A stretch of DNA of 64,000 nt from Deltaproteobacteria bacterium (GTDB lineage: Bacteria; UBA10199; JACPAL01; JACOUP01). Position numbers and translations under genes: made by a program. The notes under the pieces are model-generated. The model did not search any database. It saw only the letters and a list, made by a program, of their open reading frames with translations, and had not been told where the DNA came from. The stretch's first letter is position 1, and every line of letters starts with the position of its first letter. The stretch lies in the NCBI GenBank assembly GCA_016177765.1, contig JACOUP010000008.1, positions 1,275,165 through 1,339,164 of the forward strand, read 5' to 3'. Below, piece by piece: positions 50,259 through 58,495 of this stretch.

Positions 50259-50597
50259 ATGATCGGATGGTTTAAAAATGTGGTGAATCACCTCCTCCCC
50301 GGCGTTATCAGCCAAGGGGCGGGGGAGATCGACGAAAGGGGGAAGGCCCCCCTCATCGATGTGGCTGAAGGGACCTATCTCGCTGAAAAAGCTAGGGAAA
50401 AAGGGGCCATGCTTCTGGGGATCATCCAGAGGGGTGGGACCGAGATGGCCCGGCTCCAGCTGGCCTACAAGGCCAAAAAACAGGTCAGGAGGCATATTTC
50501 CCCCGCCTTTGACACCCCAGAGATTGTGGACGAGGTCACTGAGCGAATCGTGGATGCCGCGCTTGCGGACCCGCACTACAAAACCCTCTTCGATTAG
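50259..50597 (+). CDS. small hypothetical protein (112 aa)
   Basis: Not recognised. The ATG at 50259 has a GTGAGGA ribosome site about 6 nt upstream, supporting real translation. Predicted mostly helical with many charged residues; an amphipathic N-terminus (MIGWFKNVVNHLL) could touch a membrane. No cysteine and no signal peptide. It stands alone between ino1 and the alcohol-dehydrogenase gene, in the opposite orientation to both, and is convergent with the latter. Confidence 0.6.
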   Translation: MIGWFKNVVNHLLPGVISQGAGEIDERGKAPLIDVAEGTYLAEKAREKGAMLLGIIQRGGTEMARLQLAYKAKKQVRRHISPAFDTPEIVDEVTERIVDAALADPHYKTLFD

Positions 50598-50604
50598 TTT
50601 CTCT

Positions 50605-51633
50605 CTAGCGTGCCGGGTCCAGAACAATCTTGATTGAATCTTGGGCCTTCAGGGCGATCTGAAAGCCGGTTGCGATTTCTGAGAGTCCCAAGTGGTGACT
50701 GATCAGCGGTTTCACGGCGACCTGCCTGCTTTGAATGAGACGAAGCGACTCACGATGGTCGTCCGGGCTTGCGGCATAGGAGCTCATGAGGGTGAGTCCC
50801 TTTTGCCAGAAGAGATCATACATCGGCATCGGAATAATCATTTGGGGGTTTGAGAGTGCAAAGAAGAGAACGGTTCCCCCCCGTTCCGAGCTCGCTAAAG
50901 CTGTTTCGATCCCCTGTTTGGCCTCCGTGCAGACAATAGCGACATCGGCGAGGCGCCCCTCATTCACCGCACGGACAGAGGAAGGGATATCTTCCGATGC
51001 CTTGTAGAGGGCATCAGCCCCAAATTTTTTAGCCATTTCCAGTCTAAAATCGGAAAGATCAACGGCAATGATTCGGGCCGCTCCTCTGGCTCGGGCTAGT
51101 TTCAGGTTGAGAAGGCCGGCAATGCCGCAACCGATAATCAAAACAGTCTGGCCCGCTCTTATGTTGGCCTTGTTCTGGGCACGTACCGTACAGGCAAGCG
51201 GTTCGATCAAGGTGGCTTCTTCGAAAGAGAGATCATCCGGCAGCGGGTAGATGCCGTGCTGAACATTAATCGCGGGCAGTCGGACATACTGTGCGAAGCC
51301 TCCCGGATCGAAATGGGTGGTACGCAATGTCTCACAAAGTGTATGGTGTCCCAGCCGGCAGTAATGACAATCATAACAGGGAACATGATGGGAGGCGGCA
51401 ATTCGTCCCCCCTCTTTGTGTTGCGTTACCCCTTTGCCAACACGAACAATCTCGCCAGCTACCTCATGGCCCAAGACGCGGGGCCCATGCCCTACGCGAT
51501 ACCATTCCATCAGATCGCTACCGCAAATGCCGGTGGCATTGATCTTGAGCAATACCTCCCCTTCTCCTATAGGAGGGATCGGTCTCTCTTCAAGACGGAT
51601 ATCGTTGTTGTTATAGTACGTCGCGACGCGCAT
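50605..51633 (-). CDS. zinc-dependent alcohol (polyol/sorbitol-type) dehydrogenase
   Basis: 342 residues from ATG 51633; the longer frame to 51696 overlaps the aldolase more. Catalytic zinc site in CGSDLMEW and GHEVAGEI, structural-zinc cysteines C-x2-C-x2-C-x7-C ([15 protein letters not shown]) and the Rossmann motif [15 protein letters not shown]. Similar to sorbitol/threonine/galactitol dehydrogenases. Overlaps the aldolase gene by 23 nt, so the two are co-expressed. Substrate is likely a polyol or inositol-like compound. Confidence 0.88.
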   Translation of the reverse strand: MRVATYYNNNDIRLEERPIPPIGEGEVLLKINATGICGSDLMEWYRVGHGPRVLGHEVAGEIVRVGKGVTQHKEGGRIAASHHVPCYDCHYCRLGHHTLCETLRTTHFDPGGFAQYVRLPAINVQHGIYPLPDDLSFEEATLIEPLACTVRAQNKANIRAGQTVLIIGCGIAGLLNLKLARARGAARIIAVDLSDFRLEMAKKFGADALYKASEDIPSSVRAVNEGRLADVAIVCTEAKQGIETALASSERGGTVLFFALSNPQMIIPMPMYDLFWQKGLTLMSSYAASPDDHRESLRLIQSRQVAVKPLISHHLGLSEIATGFQIALKAQDSIKIVLDPAR

Positions 51634-52408
51634 GGGTGGTTGTCTGATAAAGGTCATAGGCCGCTTCGACAGTTGCCTTTTCATGGACAATGGCACGGAC
51701 AGCCCGGATCATGCCGACAGGATTTTCAGACTGGAATATATTTCGCCCCATGTCGACACCAGAGGCGCCATGTTGGATGGCATCATGGGCCAGTTGAAGG
51801 GCTTCCCGTTCAGGCAGTTTCTTTCCCCCGGCGATGACAACAGGGACAGGACAGCTTCCGACAACGTTTTCAAAATCTTCGCAGTAATAGGTCTTAACAA
51901 AATGGGCCCCCAATTCGGCAGTAATCCGGCAGGCCAGGCTTAAGTATCTTGCGTCACGGGTCATTTCCTTGCCGACGGCGGTTACACCCAAGACAGGGAT
52001 TCCGTAGGGGGTCGCTTCGTTAACTAGCCGAGACAGGTTGCAGAGACTCTGTTTTTCATACTCACCGCCGACAAAGACGGAACAAGTAACGGCGGCAACG
52101 TTTAGCCGTAGGGCCTCTTCTATGGATGTTGTGATCTCTTCGTTGGATAGCTCTTTTAGAATACTGGTCCCTCCAGAAACGCGCAGGACAACCGGTGTGG
52201 TAGTGTGAGGGTCAACAGAAGTGCGCAGAATCCCGCGGGTGAGCATGAGACTGTCGGCGTAGGGAAGAAGGGGGGCAATTGTTTTCTTGGCGTCTTCCAG
52301 TCCGCTTGTCGGGCCAAGAAAATAGCCGTGGTCAACGGCAAGCATAACAGTACGGCCTGTTTCCCGTTTAATAATGCGTCCCAACCGATTGGCCATGCCC
52401 CAATCCAT
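51611..52408 (-). CDS. LsrF/DhnA-type class I aldolase or thiolase
   Basis: 265 residues from ATG 52408. It aligns closely with LsrF of the autoinducer-2 pathway: [49 protein letters not shown] with the Schiff-base Lys, and [16 protein letters not shown] then [15 protein letters not shown]. LsrF has about 30 more residues at the N-terminus; the frame is open upstream but only a TTG without ribosome site is available, so the start is uncertain. No other lsr genes are near; the two flanking alcohol dehydrogenases suggest a different sugar-phosphate pathway. Confidence 0.88.
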   Translation of the reverse strand: MDWGMANRLGRIIKRETGRTVMLAVDHGYFLGPTSGLEDAKKTIAPLLPYADSLMLTRGILRTSVDPHTTTPVVLRVSGGTSILKELSNEEITTSIEEALRLNVAAVTCSVFVGGEYEKQSLCNLSRLVNEATPYGIPVLGVTAVGKEMTRDARYLSLACRITAELGAHFVKTYYCEDFENVVGSCPVPVVIAGGKKLPEREALQLAHDAIQHGASGVDMGRNIFQSENPVGMIRAVRAIVHEKATVEAAYDLYQTTTHARRDVL

Positions 52409-52439
52409 GGGGCGTTTTCTAGGGTTTACTGGTTCCTCT

Positions 52440-52470
52440 GTCAACGATAAAGTTGACAACCAGTTGACAA
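52440..52470. promoter_or_regulatory. operator-like array of GTTGAC repeats in divergent intergenic region
   Basis: GTCAAC at 52440-52445 and GTTGAC at 52452-52457 form an inverted repeat with a 6-nt centre. AGTTGACAA then occurs twice in direct orientation at 52451-52459 and 52462-52470, exactly 11 bp apart, one helical turn. It lies in the 100-bp region between the divergent aldolase and alcohol-dehydrogenase genes. The TTGACA strings could also act as -35 elements for the plus-strand gene, though no convincing -10 follows. Confidence 0.5.
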
Positions 52471-52508
52471 TTAAACTCAAAGGATCTAGAGGGTCGCCTC
52501 GTACAGCT

Positions 52509-53552
52509 ATGGCTCCAAAAACAATGCAAGCGGCCCTCTGGTACGGTCCGGAAGAGATGAGGATCGAGGAGGTGAGTGTCCCTAAAGTTGAATGGGGTGA
52601 GGTGTTGGTCAAGATCGGTGCCGCTCTGACCTGTGGGACCGATTTTAAACTCTTTCGTCGAGGACATGCCCTTCTGGTGAAGAATCTACCGTCCCCTTTT
52701 GGCCACGAGATGGCGGGCACTGTTGTGGATAAAGGGGAGGGGGTTTCACGGTTTCAAGTTGGAGATCGTGTTGTGGCCGCCAATTCCGCTCCTTGCGGGA
52801 GTTGTTTCTTCTGCCAAAAGAAGAGTTGGAATCTCTGTCCGAATCTTGAATTCCTCAATGGGGCGTATGCGGAATATGTAACGGTTCCGGCCCGGATTGT
52901 GAGCAAGAACTTGTATCGGATTCCCGATCATGTTCCTTTTAGAGAAGCGGCTCTGACTGAACCGCTGGCCTGTGCCCTTCATTGCATCGAAAAGGTGGCC
53001 TTGAAGCCGCAGGAAACACTCTGTGTGATCGGGGCAGGGCCTTGCGGGCTTCTTTTTGTGCAGTTGGGCAAACTCGCCGGGGCCCGTGTTATTTGTATCG
53101 CTCGTGGGAGTGACAAGCTGGAAGTCGCCAAAAAGCTCGGGGCCGATCATGTTTTAAGTATTTTGGAAGAAGGCTCCATTCAAGAAAGGCTGAATGCCCT
53201 TTGCCCGGGAGGGTATGGTCCGGATGTTGTCATTGAAGCGGCAGGACAACCGGCAACCTGGGAGATGGCGATCACTCTGGTCCGTAAAGGAGGGCGTGTC
53301 TGGCTTTATGGGGGGTGTGCTCAAGGAACAAAGGTTGCTTTTGACACACACCGGATCCATTATGATGAAATCTCTCTTTCCGGGGTCTTTCACCATACAC
53401 CAACCCATTTTGCCAAGTCTCTCTCTTATATTGTTGAAAGACGGGTCGATGTTACCTCCCTGATAGCCGGTGAGAAAAGGCTCTCCGAGCTGAATCAGGT
53501 TTTTTGTAAAAACAGCCCCGACAACCCCCTCAAGATAGCGATTATTCCTTAG
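52509..53552 (+). CDS. zinc-dependent alcohol dehydrogenase
   Basis: 347 residues from ATG 52509; a second ATG five codons later is possible and the frame is open to 52374 but that part overlaps the divergent aldolase gene. Catalytic zinc motif CGTDFKLF and GHEMAGTVV, structural-zinc cysteines [15 protein letters not shown], and Rossmann motif [15 protein letters not shown] distant paralogue of the dehydrogenase at 50605. Its stop overlaps that of comM (convergent, 4 nt). Confidence 0.87.
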   Translation: MAPKTMQAALWYGPEEMRIEEVSVPKVEWGEVLVKIGAALTCGTDFKLFRRGHALLVKNLPSPFGHEMAGTVVDKGEGVSRFQVGDRVVAANSAPCGSCFFCQKKSWNLCPNLEFLNGAYAEYVTVPARIVSKNLYRIPDHVPFREAALTEPLACALHCIEKVALKPQETLCVIGAGPCGLLFVQLGKLAGARVICIARGSDKLEVAKKLGADHVLSILEEGSIQERLNALCPGGYGPDVVIEAAGQPATWEMAITLVRKGGRVWLYGGCAQGTKVAFDTHRIHYDEISLSGVFHHTPTHFAKSLSYIVERRVDVTSLIAGEKRLSELNQVFCKNSPDNPLKIAIIP

Positions 53553-55081
53553 TTATTGTTCCTGTCCAAACTCCGGTATTGGATTGCCTCGGCCAGATGG
53601 CCTGTTTCAATTGGCTCGGACCCTGCCAGATCGGCGATCGTTCTGGCCACTTTGAGTATCCGGTCGTAGGCCCGGGCCGACAGTCTTAATTTTTCCATCG
53701 CCGATTGAAGGAGTTGGTTTCCTTCCGGGGGGAGTGCACAAAATTTTCTGACGAGTTTGGGAAACATCTGTGCGTTACAAAGAACTTTTTGTTTTTGAAA
53801 ACGGGTCGTTTGTTTTTCTCTTGCCGACAACACCCTCTGGCGGATGGTCTCCGACGATTCCCCCTCCTTCAACGAGGCCAGCTCTCTGTATTTGACCGGT
53901 GGGACCTCAATCTGGATGTCGATCCGGTCCAGCAACGGTCCGGACAGGCGGGACCGGTAGTTTTGCAACTGGACGGGACTGCAACGGCACAACTGCTGGA
54001 GGGATGTGAAAAACCCGCACCGGCAGGGATTCATCGCGGTCACCAGCATGAATTCCGAGGGGAAGGTGAGGGTTGAGTAGGCCCTCGAAATGGTCACCTT
54101 GCCGGCCTCCACCGGTTGTCTCAAAACCTCCAGGACGTTCTTTTTGAACTCCGGAAGTTCATCCAGAAACAGAACCCCTCGGTGGGATAGACTCACCTCC
54201 CCCGGTTTTGGCACTGTCCCGCCGCCGATCATCCCTGCGTCCGAAATCGTGTGATGAGGGGAGCGGAAGGGGCGGTGGGTCAGGAGCGGTTTTTCCTTTT
54301 CCACCAGCCCGACCGCGCTGTAAATCTTGGTTGTTTCCAACGCCTCGTCAAACGAGAGAGGTGGCAGGATCGTCGGGATCCGCTGGGCGAGCATAGTCTT
54401 GCCGGTGCCGGGTGGACCGATCATCAAAATATTGTGACCACCGGCCGCCGCCACCTCAATCGCCCTCTTGGCCAGTTCTTGCCCCTTGATCTCGCTGAAA
54501 TCGGAATCATAGTGGCCGTTGTTGCTGAAAAGAGGGGTTGTGATCACGTGAGGGGACAGCGGTTTTTTACCGTTGAGAAATTCAACCACCTCCGAGAGAT
54601 GGGTAACGCCGAGGATATCTATTTCTTTGACGATGGCCGCTTCGGAACTGTTTTCCCTGGGGAGGATGATCCCCTGAAACGACTTCTTTTTCGCAGCCAG
54701 TGCAACGGCTAATGCCCCGCGGATCGGTTTGATCGCCCCCGAGAGGGTCAGTTCCCCGACAATCAGGAATTCCTTGAGCCGGTCCCTGTTTAAACCGTTG
54801 GAAGAGGCCAGGAGACCGAGGGCGATCGGCAGGTCCAGGGCGGTTCCCTCCTTTTTGATATCGGCAGGGGCCAGGTTGATGGTGATCTTCCTCTGCAGGA
54901 ATTCGTAACCGGAGTTCTTGATGGCGGAGGCCACCCGATCCCGACTCTCCCGGACGGAACTCTCCGGCAGGCCGACGGTGTTCCAATGGGGCATCCCGAG
55001 GGTAATGTCGACCTCGACCTCGACTGGATAGGCGTCGATCCCAATCAACCCGGCGCTAAAAACTTTTGATAGCACGTTCAT
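53549..55081 (-). CDS. comM: ComM/YifB-family Mg-chelatase-like ATPase
   Basis: 510 residues, full length. N-terminal Lon-protease-like domain (LVGELTLSGAIKPIRG), AAA+ module with Walker A GPPGTGKTMLAQRIP and Walker B GVLFLDELPEF, a cysteine cluster CRCGF...CRCSP that probably binds a metal, and a C-terminal helical domain (LSARAYDRILKVARTIADL). ComM is a hexameric helicase that promotes branch migration during natural transformation. No other competence gene is in the window. Confidence 0.94.
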   Translation of the reverse strand: MNVLSKVFSAGLIGIDAYPVEVEVDITLGMPHWNTVGLPESSVRESRDRVASAIKNSGYEFLQRKITINLAPADIKKEGTALDLPIALGLLASSNGLNRDRLKEFLIVGELTLSGAIKPIRGALAVALAAKKKSFQGIILPRENSSEAAIVKEIDILGVTHLSEVVEFLNGKKPLSPHVITTPLFSNNGHYDSDFSEIKGQELAKRAIEVAAAGGHNILMIGPPGTGKTMLAQRIPTILPPLSFDEALETTKIYSAVGLVEKEKPLLTHRPFRSPHHTISDAGMIGGGTVPKPGEVSLSHRGVLFLDELPEFKKNVLEVLRQPVEAGKVTISRAYSTLTFPSEFMLVTAMNPCRCGFFTSLQQLCRCSPVQLQNYRSRLSGPLLDRIDIQIEVPPVKYRELASLKEGESSETIRQRVLSAREKQTTRFQKQKVLCNAQMFPKLVRKFCALPPEGNQLLQSAMEKLRLSARAYDRILKVARTIADLAGSEPIETGHLAEAIQYRSLDRNNN

Positions 55082-55117
55082 TCACTATGCAATTAGCGGG
55101 CCAATAATTAAAGAAAC

Positions 55118-55256
55118 GTTGGGAAACCTCTTGGAGCACCGGAAGTTCTTTTTGCTTCAAGGCCGCAAAAAGCCTTCCTGCGCTCTCGGCCCACATATCT
55201 CTGAGGGCCTCAGGGTTATGTGGGCCTGTGAGAGCTGCTCTACGAGGTTCCCCAAC
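55118..55256. ncRNA. candidate structured non-coding RNA, strand unresolved
   Basis: In the 263-bp gap between comM and the aminotransferase the sequence folds into a four-part structure. A 13-bp closing stem (55118-55130 with 55244-55256) is extended by 5 bp (55134-55138 with 55236-55240). It encloses hairpin A (55141-55178; 5 bp, small internal loop, 8 bp) and hairpin B (55182-55235; 6 bp, 3-nt bulge, 10 bp, and an apical 5 bp). The one closing-stem mismatch on the plus strand (A124 with C250) becomes a G-U pair on the minus strand, slightly favouring minus. No open frame or protein similarity. A 6S-like RNA is one possibility but the consensus is not evident. Confidence 0.5.
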
Positions 55257-55344
55257 TTTTCTTTACCAACAGTTCGATTTTCGTACTGTGGTTCGAAAAA
55301 GAGACGGTTTGCTTTTGTTCCACTGATTATTTTATAGGGACTTA

Positions 55345-56568
55345 GTGACCGTTGAAATCAACACGATCGAAAAATGTTACCGTGAGCTCTTAAAAGGGGG
55401 TAGAGAGGTCTTACGCCTCTTTGACGGGAACCCCAACCATCACGGTTTTCACTTTCCTCGGGAGATTTTGACCAAGGCCTATGCCTCCTTTTTTGCAAAG
55501 GGAAAATATGAACCGGATCCGAAGGGCTCCTTGCGGGCCAGAGAATCGATCGCCCAGTATTATGCTTCCTGTCGAATGAAGGTTGAACCGGACCATATCT
55601 TGCTGACTCCGGGAACGAGTGAATCCTTCTTCTACCTTTTTTCTCTCCTGGCCAAACCAGGAGAAAATATTTTGACGCCGAATCCGGCCTACCCTCTGTT
55701 TGACCATATTGCTGAGCTGGCCAGGATCGAACTGCGCCATTACCCTTTGGTAGAGGAGAAGGGGTGGGGGATCGACCTTGAGAAACTGTCTTCCCAGATT
55801 GATTCTCAAACCCGGGCCATTGTTTTGATCTCCCCAAACAACCCGACAGGGGCTGTGGTGACGGCGGAGGAGTTTGAGGCGATCGCTATGATAGCCAGGA
55901 GGGAAAACCTGGCGATTATTAGTGACGAGGTGTTTGGAGAATTTATTTTTTGCAATGAAAATTATCCCCGTGTAGGGGCGGGGTTTCCCCGCCCGGACGC
56001 GGAAACCGCGCCCCTACTCTTTACCCTGAATGGCATCTCCAAGATGTTCGCCCTGCCGGCCCTGAAGCTTGGTTGGATTGCGGTGACTGGTGACAAGAAA
56101 AAGGTGACGGTGGCGGTGGACCGGTTGGAGACGATGGCCGATACCTTTCTTTCGACGCATACCCCGATCCAGGAGGCGTTGCCCCGGTTGTTTCAAGAGG
56201 GGAGGAATTTTGTCAAACAGTACCGGCAGGAAGTCGAGGCCCGGCGAAACCTGGCGGTGAAGATTTTGCGACAATCCGACAAGATCCGGTTTGTGGAACC
56301 ACAGGGAGGATTCTATCTGATGGCTGAGGTTTCAGACCGCCCCCCGTCCCCCTCCTTAGCTAAGGAGGGGGTGAAGGGGGAGGTCTGGCATTTCCGCACA
56401 GAGGAAGATTTTATTATCAACCTGATGAAAGAAACAGGCGTCTTTGTCCACCCCGGCTATTTCTTTGATTACGAGAAGGGGGTCCATTTTGTGATTTCGT
56501 TTTTGGCGGAACAGAAGGTTTTGAAACAGGGACTTGCCCGCGTCGTCGAATTTATTGAAAACTTGTAG
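55345..56568 (+). CDS. class I/II PLP-dependent aminotransferase with two palindrome-encoded inserts
   Basis: 407 residues from a GTG start. PLP-enzyme landmarks: SPNNPTG (163-169), SDEVFGEF and the Schiff-base Lys in LNGISKMFALPALKLGW (Lys233). Resembles aspartate/alanine-type aminotransferases; substrate unknown. Two stretches do not fit the family: residues about 210-225 (VGAGFPRPDAETAPL) and about 330-348 (DRPPSPSLAKEGVKGEV). Both are encoded by near-perfect DNA palindromes, listed separately, and both leave the frame open, so the gene has probably tolerated insertion in surface loops. Confidence 0.88.
   Translation: MTVEINTIEKCYRELLKGGREVLRLFDGNPNHHGFHFPREILTKAYASFFAKGKYEPDPKGSLRARESIAQYYASCRMKVEPDHILLTPGTSESFFYLFSLLAKPGENILTPNPAYPLFDHIAELARIELRHYPLVEEKGWGIDLEKLSSQIDSQTRAIVLISPNNPTGAVVTAEEFEAIAMIARRENLAIISDEVFGEFIFCNENYPRVGAGFPRPDAETAPLLFTLNGISKMFALPALKLGWIAVTGDKKKVTVAVDRLETMADTFLSTHTPIQEALPRLFQEGRNFVKQYRQEVEARRNLAVKILRQSDKIRFVEPQGGFYLMAEVSDRPPSPSLAKEGVKGEVWHFRTEEDFIINLMKETGVFVHPGYFFDYEKGVHFVISFLAEQKVLKQGLARVVEFIENL
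55972..56017. repeat. 46-bp palindromic element inside the aminotransferase gene
   Basis: Two 23-nt arms (55972-55994 and 55995-56017) are inverted copies with three mismatches; the left arm starts GTAGGGGCGGGGTTTCCCC. It is read through in frame by the aminotransferase gene. Sequences of this type (GTAGGGGCGGGTTTCCCGCCC-like) are known as dispersed palindromes in many bacterial genomes; no other copy is in this window. Confidence 0.75.
56333..56387. repeat. 55-bp imperfect palindrome inside the aminotransferase gene
   Basis: Left arm starting CAGACCGCCCCCCGTCCCCC and its inverted counterpart ending GAAGGGGGAGGTCTG meet at CCTCCTTAGCTAAGGAGG. Arms match with a few differences and one length difference. 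It contributes about 18 residues to the protein in frame. A different element family from the one 316 bp upstream. Confidence 0.75.
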
Positions 56569-56622
56569 GGATATAAAAAAAGGTACTTGAACTAACCTGT
56601 TTTATAAGTAAATCTTTACGCA

Positions 56623-57453
56623 ATGAATAACAAAGTCGATACGGTATCTGGTGCTATTTCCCCTTTTGAACGAATCCGTCGCACTAATGAGGCCGGGGGT
56701 GAATATTGGTCGAGCCGAGACTTTGCTCAAGTCCTTGGTTACACGGATTATCGAAACTTCGAACAGGTCGTTCAGAAGGCCCGAACCGCCTGTTTCAATA
56801 GTGGCCAGCGGATCGAGGATCATTTCGTTGATGTCACCGAAATGATCGAAATTGGAAAGGGGGGACAACGTGAGGTTAGAACAACCCTTCTTTCACGATA
56901 TGCTTGTTATCTTGTCATCCAGAATGCGGATCCCTCAAAAGAAATCGTTGCTTTAGGACAAACCTACTTTGCCGTTCAAACCAGACGCCAGGAGATTTCG
57001 GACCAGTCCACTGAGGATGAACGTCGATTGCTTCTGAGAGATGAGATCAGGATCCATAATATGAGACTGGCTGAGACGGCCAAGCGGGCTGGTGTCATTA
57101 CCTCAATGGATTATGCTATCTTTCAGAACCATGGTTACATGGGTCTTTATGGCGGGATGACGGCCCAGGATATCCATCGTCACAAGCGATTGAAAAAAGG
57201 TCGGCAGATTCTCGATCATATGGGGAGTACGGAACTTGCCGCGAATCTATTCCGCGCTACTCAAACAGAGGAAAAAATCCGTAGAGAGCGGATTATAGGT
57301 AAGGACAGGGCCAATCAGACACACAGGGACGTGGGTGCGAAGGTCCGGCAAACTATCCGGGAACTTGGGGGAACCATGCCAGAGAACCTACCCACGGTGG
57401 GGAATATCAAAGAGGTTCGGACTAAACAGAGGAAGGAATTAAAAGGGAAATGA
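56623..57453 (+). CDS. dinD: DNA-damage-inducible protein D (DinD), BRO-N domain
   Basis: 276 residues. The N-terminal BRO/KilA-like domain is visible (EYWSSRDFAQVLGYTDYRNFEQVVQKA, then LLSRYACYLVIQNADPSKEIVALGQTYFAVQTR), followed by the DinD-specific part (TSMDYAIFQNHGYMGLYGGMTAQDIH). In E. coli DinD is LexA-regulated and inhibits RecA-mediated strand exchange. No clear LexA box was recognised in the short upstream gap. Lies 54 nt after the aminotransferase gene. Confidence 0.88.
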   Translation: MNNKVDTVSGAISPFERIRRTNEAGGEYWSSRDFAQVLGYTDYRNFEQVVQKARTACFNSGQRIEDHFVDVTEMIEIGKGGQREVRTTLLSRYACYLVIQNADPSKEIVALGQTYFAVQTRRQEISDQSTEDERRLLLRDEIRIHNMRLAETAKRAGVITSMDYAIFQNHGYMGLYGGMTAQDIHRHKRLKKGRQILDHMGSTELAANLFRATQTEEKIRRERIIGKDRANQTHRDVGAKVRQTIRELGGTMPENLPTVGNIKEVRTKQRKELKGK

Positions 57454-57454
57454 G

Positions 57455-57471
57455 AAAGACCTAACGTCTTT
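57455..57471 (+). terminator. short hairpin, possible terminator after dinD
   Basis: AAAGAC at 57455-57460 pairs with GTCTTT at 57466-57471 around a 5-nt loop, just after the dinD stop and between convergent dinD and trxB. The stem is only 6 bp and A/T-rich and the T-run is poor, so this is a weak candidate. Confidence 0.35.
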
Positions 57472-57482
57472 ATTAAAAATCT

Positions 57483-58412
57483 TTAGGAATGCGCGAGGTA
57501 CCTCTCGGCATCGATTGCCGCCGTACAGCCGGAGCCGGCGGCCGTGATCGCCTGGCGATAGACGTGATCCTGGACGTCGCCACAGGCGAAGACGCCCGGA
57601 ATATTTGTTTTTGTTCCGTCGTGGGTGATCAGGTAGCCGTTCTCATCCATCTTCAGTTGTCCCTTGAAGAGTTGCGTGTTGGGGGTATGGCCGATCGCGA
57701 CAAAAAGGCCGGCTACTTTTAGTTCGCCAGTCTTTCCATCCTTCACGTTTTTGAGCTTCAGGCCGGTGACTTCTTTTTCGCCCAAGACATCTTCCACCAC
57801 CGTATCCCAGAGAAACTTGATTTTTTTGTTGGCAAATGCGCGGTCTTGCATAATCTTGGAGGCGCGAAGTTCATGGCGGCGGTGGATCACCGTCACCTTC
57901 GTCGCAAACTTTGTTAGAAAGAGGGCTTCTTCCATAGAGGAATCCCCACCGCCAACGATCGCGACCTCCATGTTTCGGAAGAAAGCGCCGTCGCAGGTGG
58001 CGCAGGTGGTGACCCCCTTGCCCATCAGCCGTTTTTCATTGGTGAGCCCGATCAGTTTGGCGGAGGCCCCTGTGGAAATAATTATCGATTGCGCCTCGTA
58101 TTTCTGATCCCCGACAAAGACCTGTAAGGGTGCCTCACCCGAGGGTTTTTTTGAAAAATCAACGCGAGTGACATCCTGGGTGAGGAATCGGGTCCCGAAT
58201 CGCTCTGCCTGTTGCCGAAAGAGATCCATCAGTTCAGGTCCCATGATCCCCTTGGGGAAACCGGGATAATTTTCGACCTCTGTCGTCAACATCAATTGAC
58301 CGCCCGCCTGGTACCCTTCGATCAGGAGCGGTTTCAGGTCACCCCTTGCCGTGTAGACGGCGGCGGTCAGCCCGGCTGGTCCGGATCCGATAATGATTAC
58401 CTTTTCAGTCAT
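57483..58412 (-). CDS. trxB: thioredoxin reductase
   Basis: 309 residues, standard low-molecular-weight TrxB. FAD-binding GSGPAGLTAAVYTAR, redox-active CATC in TTCATCDGAFF, NADPH-binding GGGDSSMEEA and the C-terminal FACGDVQDHVYRQAITAAGSG motif are all present. Reduces thioredoxin with NADPH in the cytoplasm. Convergent with dinD and divergent from the DUF3187 gene. Confidence 0.96.
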   Translation of the reverse strand: MTEKVIIIGSGPAGLTAAVYTARGDLKPLLIEGYQAGGQLMLTTEVENYPGFPKGIMGPELMDLFRQQAERFGTRFLTQDVTRVDFSKKPSGEAPLQVFVGDQKYEAQSIIISTGASAKLIGLTNEKRLMGKGVTTCATCDGAFFRNMEVAIVGGGDSSMEEALFLTKFATKVTVIHRRHELRASKIMQDRAFANKKIKFLWDTVVEDVLGEKEVTGLKLKNVKDGKTGELKVAGLFVAIGHTPNTQLFKGQLKMDENGYLITHDGTKTNIPGVFACGDVQDHVYRQAITAAGSGCTAAIDAERYLAHS

Positions 58413-58446
58413 AAGGGGGCCGACAATAATCTTTCCGTTTCAAGAA

Positions 58447-58468
58447 GTCAAATTTGTTGCCATTTGAC
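58447..58468. repeat. inverted repeat between trxB and the DUF3187 gene
   Basis: GTCAAAT (58447-58453) and ATTTGAC (58462-58468) are a perfect 7-bp inverted repeat in the 83-bp divergent intergenic region. On the plus strand it is followed by TTTTCT. Could be a regulator site or a leader hairpin; not resolved. Confidence 0.35.
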
Positions 58469-58495
58469 TTTTCTCCAGCTAATTTTTTGCCCAAC

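Noticed and set aside
50136-50627. 163-codon minus-strand open frame
   Set aside because: Antisense to the small plus-strand gene, which has a good ribosome site; the minus product is proline-rich and looks like a shadow.
55118-55256. tRNA, tmRNA, SRP RNA or a cobalamin/TPP riboswitch
   Set aside because: No cloverleaf with anticodon arm, no SRP GGAAGG-loop consensus and none of the riboswitch core boxes could be found; only a general structured-RNA call is supported.
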